From positions 1 to 13,035 of the forward strand of contig JAJJLU010004440.1 in assembly GCA_023807065.1 (NCBI GenBank): a DNA stretch of 13,035 nucleotides. The letters run 5' to 3'. This DNA comes from Isotricha intestinalis (lineage: Eukaryota > Ciliophora > Litostomatea > Vestibuliferida > Isotrichidae). This document shows, one piece after another, positions 8,481 through 13,035 of the stretch. Each line of letters starts with the position of its first letter. Positions within the stretch are counted from its first letter, which is position 1. The notes under the pieces are model-generated. The model did not search any database and had not been told where the DNA came from. It saw nothing but the letters and a program-made list of their open reading frames with translations. The translations under genes were made by a program, and so were the position numbers.

Positions 8481-9370
8481 TATCATCATTATCTTCTAAT
8501 TTAATTTCTTTATTATCTTCTATTTTTATTTCTTTATTATCTTCTATTTTTATTTCTTTATTATCTTTAGATTTAACTTCTTCATTTTCTTTATTTTCTA
8601 TATCTTTATTTTCTTCTAATTTAATTTCTTTATTATCTTCTAATTTATTTTCTTTATTTTCTTCTATTTTTATTTCTTTATCATCTTCTGGTTTAATTTC
8701 TTTTGTTTTATTTTTTTTAATTTTTTTTTACTTTTTGATTTTTTGTTTTCTTTACATCTTCATTATCTATATTTTTATTTTCTTTATTTTCATCTTGTTT
8801 AATTTCTTTATTCTCTATATTTTTATTTTATTTATTATCATCTAATTTTATTTCTCTATTATCTTCTAATTTTATTTCTTTATTTTCTTCTTATTTTATT
8901 TCTTTATTTTCTTGAAGTTTAATTTCTTTATTATCTTCTTGTTTTCTATTTTTCTTTTCTATTGATTTAACTTCTTTATTATCATCTAATTTTTTTTCTT
9001 TATTTTCATCTAATTTAATGTCTTTATTATCTTCAGATTTAATTTCTTTATTATCTTCTGATTTATTAATCTCTTTTTTATCATCTAATTTTATTTCTTT
9101 ATTATCATCTAATTTAATTTCTTTTTTATCATCTAATTTATTTTTTTTATTATCATCTAATTTAATTTCTTTATTATCTACTGATTTAATGTCTTTATTA
9201 TCATCTAATTTATTTTCTTTATTATCTTCTGGTTTAATTTCTTTATTATCATCTAATTTTATTTCTTTATTATCTTCAGATTTAATTTCTTTATTTTCTA
9301 TATCTTTAATTTCTTTAGTTTCTGTATCTTTATTTTCTTTTAATTTAATTTCTTTATTATCTTCAGATAG
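8480..9370 (-). repeat. Tandem repeat, period about 24 bp (DDNKEIKL)
   Basis: A long array of eight-residue units with core [SLP][ED]DNKEIK, variable at the first one or two positions. On the plus strand it shows as repeated tttctttattatc strings. Units drift towards ENKEIK and ENKENK at the distal end. Confidence 0.85.
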
Positions 9371-9415
9371 TTGGTTCTTCTTTCTCTTTATCTTCTTTTG
9401 TTGGTTTCTTTTCAT
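8480..9415 (-). CDS. DNKEIK repeat block, two in-frame TAA
   Basis: From 9415 the frame reads through SEDNKEIKLKENKDTETKEI into a long run of DDNKEIKL-type units, with TAA at 8891-8893 and 8828-8830 and a frameshift at the T-run 8722-8729. The array continues in the new frame to about 8480. Comparison with neighbouring units shows that the TAA at 8828 stands where GAA is expected (DDNK-E-NK). The Met at 9413-9415 is out of frame with the coding-like sequence just upstream (SNEKKPTKEDKEKEEPT), so it is not a real start. Confidence 0.45.
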
Positions 9416-9524
9416 TTGATTTTTCTTTATCTTCTTTTTCTATTCCTTCAATTAATATAACTTCTCTTGTAATAACAAATGTATCTTCATTATCAAATCT
9501 TTTTTGAGGAATAGAAATTTCTTC

Positions 9525-12167
9525 TTAAGTCATTTCTTTTTGAGTTGGTTCTTCAATTATTTGTCCTTTACCTGGAATTATATCTTTAGATTCTTTTTTA
9601 CTTTCAATTTCTCCTTTAATTGGAATTTCTTCAATTATTGGTTCTTCATCTTTTAATTTAGTAGGTTTCTTAATATCTAATTCTACTTTTTCGTCTTTAC
9701 TTGGTTCTTTTTTATCTTCTTTACTTGGTTCTTTAACTTCTTTAATTGGTTGTTTAACTTCTTTAATTGGTTCTTTTACTTCTTTATCTTCTTTACTTGG
9801 TTCTTTAATTTCTTTAGTTGGTTCTTTAATTTCTTTTTCTTCTTTAATTGGTTCTTTTACTTCTTTATCTTCTTTAGTAGGTTCTTTTATTTCTTTTTCT
9901 TCTTTAATTGGTTCTTTTACTTCTTTAATTTCTTTACTTGGTTCTTTAATTTCTTTATCTTCTTTAATTGGTTCTTTTATTTCTTTATCTTCTTTAGTAG
10001 GTTCTTTTACTTCTTTAATTTCTTTACTTGGTTCTTTTATTTCTTTACCTTCTTTTATAGGTTCTTTTATTTCTTTTTCTTCTTTACTTGGTTCTTTATC
10101 TTCTTTAATTGGTTCTTTTCTTGATTCTTTAATTTCTTTACTTAGTTCTTTATCTTCTTTAGTTGGTTCTTTTATTGGTTCTTTTATTTTTTTATCTTCT
10201 TTGCTTGGTTCTTTAATTTCTTTAGTTGTTTCTTTAACATCTTTAGTTGGTTCTTTAATCTCTTTATCTTCTTTACTTGGTTCTTTTACTTCTTTTTCTT
10301 CTTTTTTTGCTTCTTTAATTTCTTTTTTTTCTTTTTTTAATTTTTTCATTGTTATACTTTCAATTATAAATTCTTCATTTTTAAATATTTGAGGTTCTTC
10401 AATGAATTTATGAATTTCTTTGATTATAGGTTCTTCTTTTTCTTTACTATCTTTAGATTTATCTGATTTCTTATCTTCTTTTGAAATTGTTTTTTCAAGT
10501 TCTTCTTCTTTCAATACTTTTTCTTTAGGTTCTTTTTCTTCTTCACTTATTTCTTTTTCTGGTTTTTCTTCTGGTTTCTTTTCTTTTTCAGAAATAACTT
10601 CTTCAGGTTCTTTTTTAGACATAGGTTCTTTTGGTTTAATATCTTTTGGAGATTTATCTTTTTCAACTTTTTCTGGTTTTTCTTTCTTATCTTTAGGTTT
10701 AACTGGTTCTTCTTTTTCTTTTGAAATAACTTTTTCTGGTTCTTTTTCTTCTTTACTTATAATTTTTTCTTGTTTTTCTTTCTCTTTTGTTGGTTTAACT
10801 TCTTTATCTTTAATTTTTTCTCCTTCTTTAATTAATTTTTCTTTTTCAGTTTCTTTTTCTTCTTTAGGTTTAACTTTTTCAGGTTTTTCTTTTTCTTTAC
10901 CAATAACTTTTTGAGGTTCTTCTTCTTTTTCAACTTCAGGTTTTTTAGCCTCTATTTTAGATAAGTCTTTAGTTTTCTTATCTTCTTTAATAGGTTGAAC
11001 TACTTCTGGTTTTTCTTTTTCTTTATCTTTATCTTGAATGTAATGAGGTTCTTTATCACTAATAATTTCTTTAGGTTCTTTTTCAGAAGTTTTTACTTCA
11101 GGTTCTTTTTGAGTAATTAGAACATCTTTAACTTTTCCTCCAATGACTTCAAAAGTAAAATCATCATTTTGAATAATAGTTAATTTAACATCATAACCTC
11201 CCTCATGAATACTAATAATTTTATCTTTTTCTTTATCAAATCCTTTATGTTCACTTTCATTATCAGAACTAATAGGTTCTCCTAAATCACTTCCAGTTTG
11301 AACCATTTCATTTAAGGAACTTCTAATTTGTTTTTCTTTATCAATTGTACTTAAAATTTCAAAATCTACTTCTCCTAATGAAGGAGTTAAAAATAGAGCC
11401 CTTTTATCTAAAGAAATTTGTCTGCTCGGGCCACTAATATTACTATCACTTCTTTCTGGTTTTTTATCTTTTTTCTTTCTATCACTTTTAGAATAACTTC
11501 TTGAACTTCTTGATGGTTTTTCTAAAATATCCTTTTCTTTATCTTCTGATTTTGTTTTTTCTTTTACAAATGATGATTTTTCTTTTGGTTTTTCTAAACT
11601 CTCTTCTTTTAATATTGAAAATTTAGTTTTTTGAACACGAAGATTTATTGGTTTTGTTTGTATTATTTGATCAATTTTATATATCTCATCGAATGATAAT
11701 ATTTCTGTAAATATTACTAATTTTGATTTTGCCTCTTTTTCTATTTTAAGTGGTTCTTCTTCTTCTTTTTCTTTCGATAAAATAGTTGGTTTCATTAAAA
11801 TTCCTCTTGGACCTTTTCTTTCATATTCTTTTTCTTTTTTCTTTGATAAAATTTTTTCTCTTTTATTAATTGGTTCTTGCTCTTCTTTTAATGATAATTT
11901 TTCTTCTTTTTTATCTAATGGTTTTTTATCTTTTTTCTCTTCTTTTACTTCAGGTTTAATTTTTTCTCCTTTTAAAGCTATTTTTTCTACATTTATTCTG
12001 GTTTTGAAATTTCACTTCTATTTTTTCTTTATGGATTTTTAGTAGTTCTTTTTTAGTTTGAACATCTTTATTCTCTTTTCCTACATCATCAGCTTACCTA
12101 CAGGGCATTGAGGCCAAGTACAAAACCATCCTTTCACTTTAACTCTGGTTGGGACTTTTGAGACCAT
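9525..12167 (-). CDS. K/E/P-rich repeat protein, N-terminal part of the giant gene
   Basis: Seen: a frame open from about 11999 to TAA at 9525; an internal Met at 11795 gives 756 codons. A likelier start is ATG at 12165-12167 (MVSKVPTRVKVKGWFCTWPQ), which lies downstream of a TATA-like sequence and joins the long frame through a candidate intron at 11987-12097. Order from the N-terminus: the Trp/Cys-containing start; basic K/E-rich sequence; KSKLVIFTEILSFDEIYKID; a Ser/Arg-rich patch (SRSSRSYSKSDRKKKDKK); a more ordinary stretch with YDVKLTIIQNDDFTFEVIGG; K/E/P low complexity; the module IHKFIEEPQIFKNEEFIIES; then the KEP repeat array. After the TAA, 50 more codons look coding (EISIPQKRFDNEDTFVITRE). 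Inferred: a charged, largely disordered or helical protein, possibly cytoskeletal or cell-surface related, but no family is recognised. Its Gln codons are CAA. Confidence 0.5.
9690..10300 (-). repeat. Tandem repeat, KEP[TSI]KEDKE[IV] units of about 30 bp
   Basis: More than twenty alternating units of about 10 residues (KEPSKEDKEI, KEPIKEEKEI) with occasional 5-residue half-units. On the plus strand it appears as alternating acttggttctttaatttc-type strings. All length changes within this array are multiples of three, so the frame is kept throughout, unlike the related array at 12775-13035. Confidence 0.85.
11987..12097 (-). other. Candidate spliceosomal intron (111 nt)
   Basis: On the minus strand GTAAGC begins at 12097 after CCT GTA G, and TGTAG ends at 11987. 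Joining the two exons completes a Glu codon (G+AA) and enters exactly the frame of the long K/E/P-rich protein. An ACTACTAA branch-site-like sequence lies inside. Against it, the sequence is A-rich and looks partly coding (KENKDVQTKKELLKIHKEK). A much shorter 17-nt excision or plain frameshifts are alternatives. Confidence 0.35.
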
Positions 12168-12180
12168 TTTACGTGTAATA
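12092..12180. other. Local high-GC patch
   Basis: About 90 bp with roughly balanced base composition in a window that is otherwise overwhelmingly A/T. On the minus strand it encodes KVPTRVKVKGWFCTWPQCPV with C/G-ending codons (GTC, GTC, ACC, GTG, TGC) that are rare elsewhere here. It may be a conserved exon, an inserted fragment or foreign sequence. Confidence 0.6.
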
Positions 12181-12334
12181 TTATATAACTCGCAAAATGT
12201 TCTAATTAATAAATTAAATAAATAACATAAGTGACAATTATTGGAAGGCATTATAAAATATAAAATAAGTCCTTCTAAGTATTGAGTCTGTTAACTTCTT
12301 TAAAAAAAAATTAGAACGAAGAATATAAACAAAA

Positions 12335-12445
12335 ATGTCATATTCACAACAAATCCAAAATATATTTGAAAATATAGCCAGAAGAACCAATATGTTCAGG
12401 AATTTCATTATAGAAAATGTAAGAGGTAATAATATGAGTATATAA
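12335..12445 (+). CDS. Short plus-strand ORF, 36 codons, origin uncertain
   Basis: ATG at 12335 in an A-rich context (acaaaaATGtc) opens MSYSQQIQNIFENIARRTNM followed by FRNFIIENVRGNNMSI and TAA. The A-rich strand switches from minus to plus in this interval, which favours plus-strand coding over the minus-strand reading of the same bases. A GTAAGA donor-like site at 12419 and a CATTAG acceptor-like site ending at 12462 could mark a 44-nt intron, but the sequence beyond does not continue convincingly. It could be a truncated first exon. I do not recognise it. Confidence 0.25.
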   Translation: MSYSQQIQNIFENIARRTNMFRNFIIENVRGNNMSI

Positions 12446-13035
12446 CACTTTAACTTCATTAGGAATTAAAGAAGACTCTGTTAATTCTTTTTCTACTTTT
12501 GGTTCAACATTAAGTTCCTTTAATTCTTTATCTTCTTGTGAAGGTTGTTGTTTAATAATTTCTTTTGTCGGGTCTTTAATTTCTATATCATCTATGGTTT
12601 TTGGTATTTCGATAATATCTTTTCTTTCTTTTGGAATATATAAGGATTTTTTTGAATACTTTGAATAATAAATTCATCAGTTTTAACTAATATTGGTACT
12701 TCAAGGAATTTATGTATATATTCTTTAACATATTCTTTAATCACTTTAATTTCTGGTTGAACTTTTATAACTTTATCTTCTTTACTTGGTTCTTTAATTT
12801 CTTTATCTAATTGGTTCTTTCATTTCTTTATCTTCTTTACTTGGTTCTTTTATTTCTTTATCTAATTGGTTCTTTTATTTCTTTATCTTCTTTACTTGGT
12901 TCTTTAACTTCTTTATCTTCTTTAGTTGCTTCTTTAACTTCTTTATCTTCTTCACTTGGCTTTTTAACTTCTTTATCTTCTTTACTTTGTTCTTTAATTT
13001 CTTTAGTTGGTTCTTTAACTTCTTTAGTTGGTTCT
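12344..13035 (-). pseudogene. C-terminal part of a second K/E/P-rich repeat protein, runs off the window
   Basis: Seen: minus-strand sequence entering at 13035 encodes KEP[TS]KEDKEV repeats, then VIKVQPEIKVIKEYVKEY, then IHKFLEVPILVKTDEFIIQS, then DIIEIPKTIDDIEIKDPTKE, and can be read to TGA at 12344-12346. The frame is broken by two identical 5-bp deletions (near 12808 and 12863) and by a missing base at the A7 run near 12650. The IHKF...EFII.SI module is clearly related to one in the gene at 9525-12167, so these are paralogues or one internally duplicated gene joined by an intron. The last 36 codons (12344-12455) are doubtful because the plus strand is A-rich there. No enzymatic motif is seen. 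Confidence 0.5.
12775..13035 (-). repeat. KEP repeat array, second copy, with frame-breaking units
   Basis: The same unit family as at 9690-10300 (KEPSKEDKEI, KEATKEDKEV, KKPSEEDKEV), truncated by the window edge. It includes two 55-bp units, each lacking the same 5 bases relative to the normal 60-bp double unit. Confidence 0.8.

Larger units (their letters stand above)
5246..9524 (-). pseudogene. Downstream part of the giant K/E/N-rich low-complexity protein, multiply interrupted
   Basis: Seen: coding-like sequence continues leftward from the TAA at 9525 to a final TAA at 5246. It is crossed by in-frame TAA at 8891-8893, 8828-8830, 8428-8430, 6918-6920 and 6364-6366. It also changes frame near 9370, 8722-8729, 8165, 8115, 7575, 6617 and 5927. 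At each break the same amino-acid style resumes at once, e.g. EQL, stop, LLEENNKN at 6918, or KRTE, stop, KREENSKN at 6364. Composition runs from DNKEIK repeats through Asn-rich repeats and an E/D-rich repeat to a more ordinary C-terminal region. Known: such low-complexity proteins are common in AT-rich eukaryotes and their function rarely follows from sequence. Inferred: one long gene, either decayed or read with errors, probably continuous with the K/E/P-rich gene at 9525-12167. It could instead be a separate gene whose start is lost. No enzymatic motif or signal peptide is seen. Confidence 0.5.

Noticed and set aside
5530..10300. CRISPR array or prokaryotic repeat locus.
   Set aside because: The repeats are translated, degenerate, contiguous and without unique spacers; the rest of the window is eukaryotic in style.
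12092..12180. tRNA or other RNA gene in the GC-rich patch.
   Set aside because: I could not fold it into a cloverleaf, nor find a TΨC-loop-like sequence in the right place.
12238..12459. Minus-strand 73-codon hydrophobic frame.
   Set aside because: It overlaps other readings of the same bases, lies across the strand-composition switch, and its hydrophobicity follows from T-rich DNA; no start context or motif supports it.

Overview
The window looks like nuclear DNA from a very AT-rich eukaryote. Spacers are almost pure A/T with long homopolymers, coding blocks use A/T-ending codons, and there are no operons or bacterial ribosome binding sites. An anaerobic gut fungus (Neocallimastigomycota) is my best guess: the extreme AT content, a serine beta-lactamase-like protein, a polytopic membrane protein and giant K/E/N-rich low-complexity proteins all fit. 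A dictyostelid or another AT-rich protist cannot be excluded. The standard genetic code is favoured, because the two best folded-protein frames encode Gln only with CAA and end at TAA.

Layout. (1) 174-1263, plus: a serine beta-lactamase/transpeptidase-like gene. Its 3' half is intact, but its 5' half carries three in-frame stops and two frameshifts. (2) 1884-2243, plus: the C-terminal end of a multi-pass membrane protein with no start. (3) 2874-4488, minus: a protein of about 537 residues, broken only by a one-base change in a homopolymer. It holds two tandem LRAT/NlpC-P60-like domains, the second with all three expected catalytic residues replaced, plus six CxxC pairs. This is the most interesting gene here. 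(4) 5246-12167, minus: nearly 7 kb of K/E/N-rich low-complexity coding sequence with four repeat arrays of different periods, crossed by six in-frame TAA codons and several frameshifts. (5) 12344-13035, minus: the tail of a related repeat protein running in from outside the window. Between (4) and (5) lies a patch of much higher GC content, a candidate intron and a short plus-strand ORF.

No metabolic pathway or operon links the genes. The recurring theme is damage: many reading frames continue cleanly across a stop or a one-base shift. That means either a decaying subtelomere-like region or an assembly with uncorrected homopolymer errors. Two identical 5-bp deletions in neighbouring repeats, and the clustering of stops in some genes but not others, argue that at least part of the damage is real. 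Spacers at 1-173, 1264-1883, 2244-2873 and 4489-5245 hold nothing else I can support.
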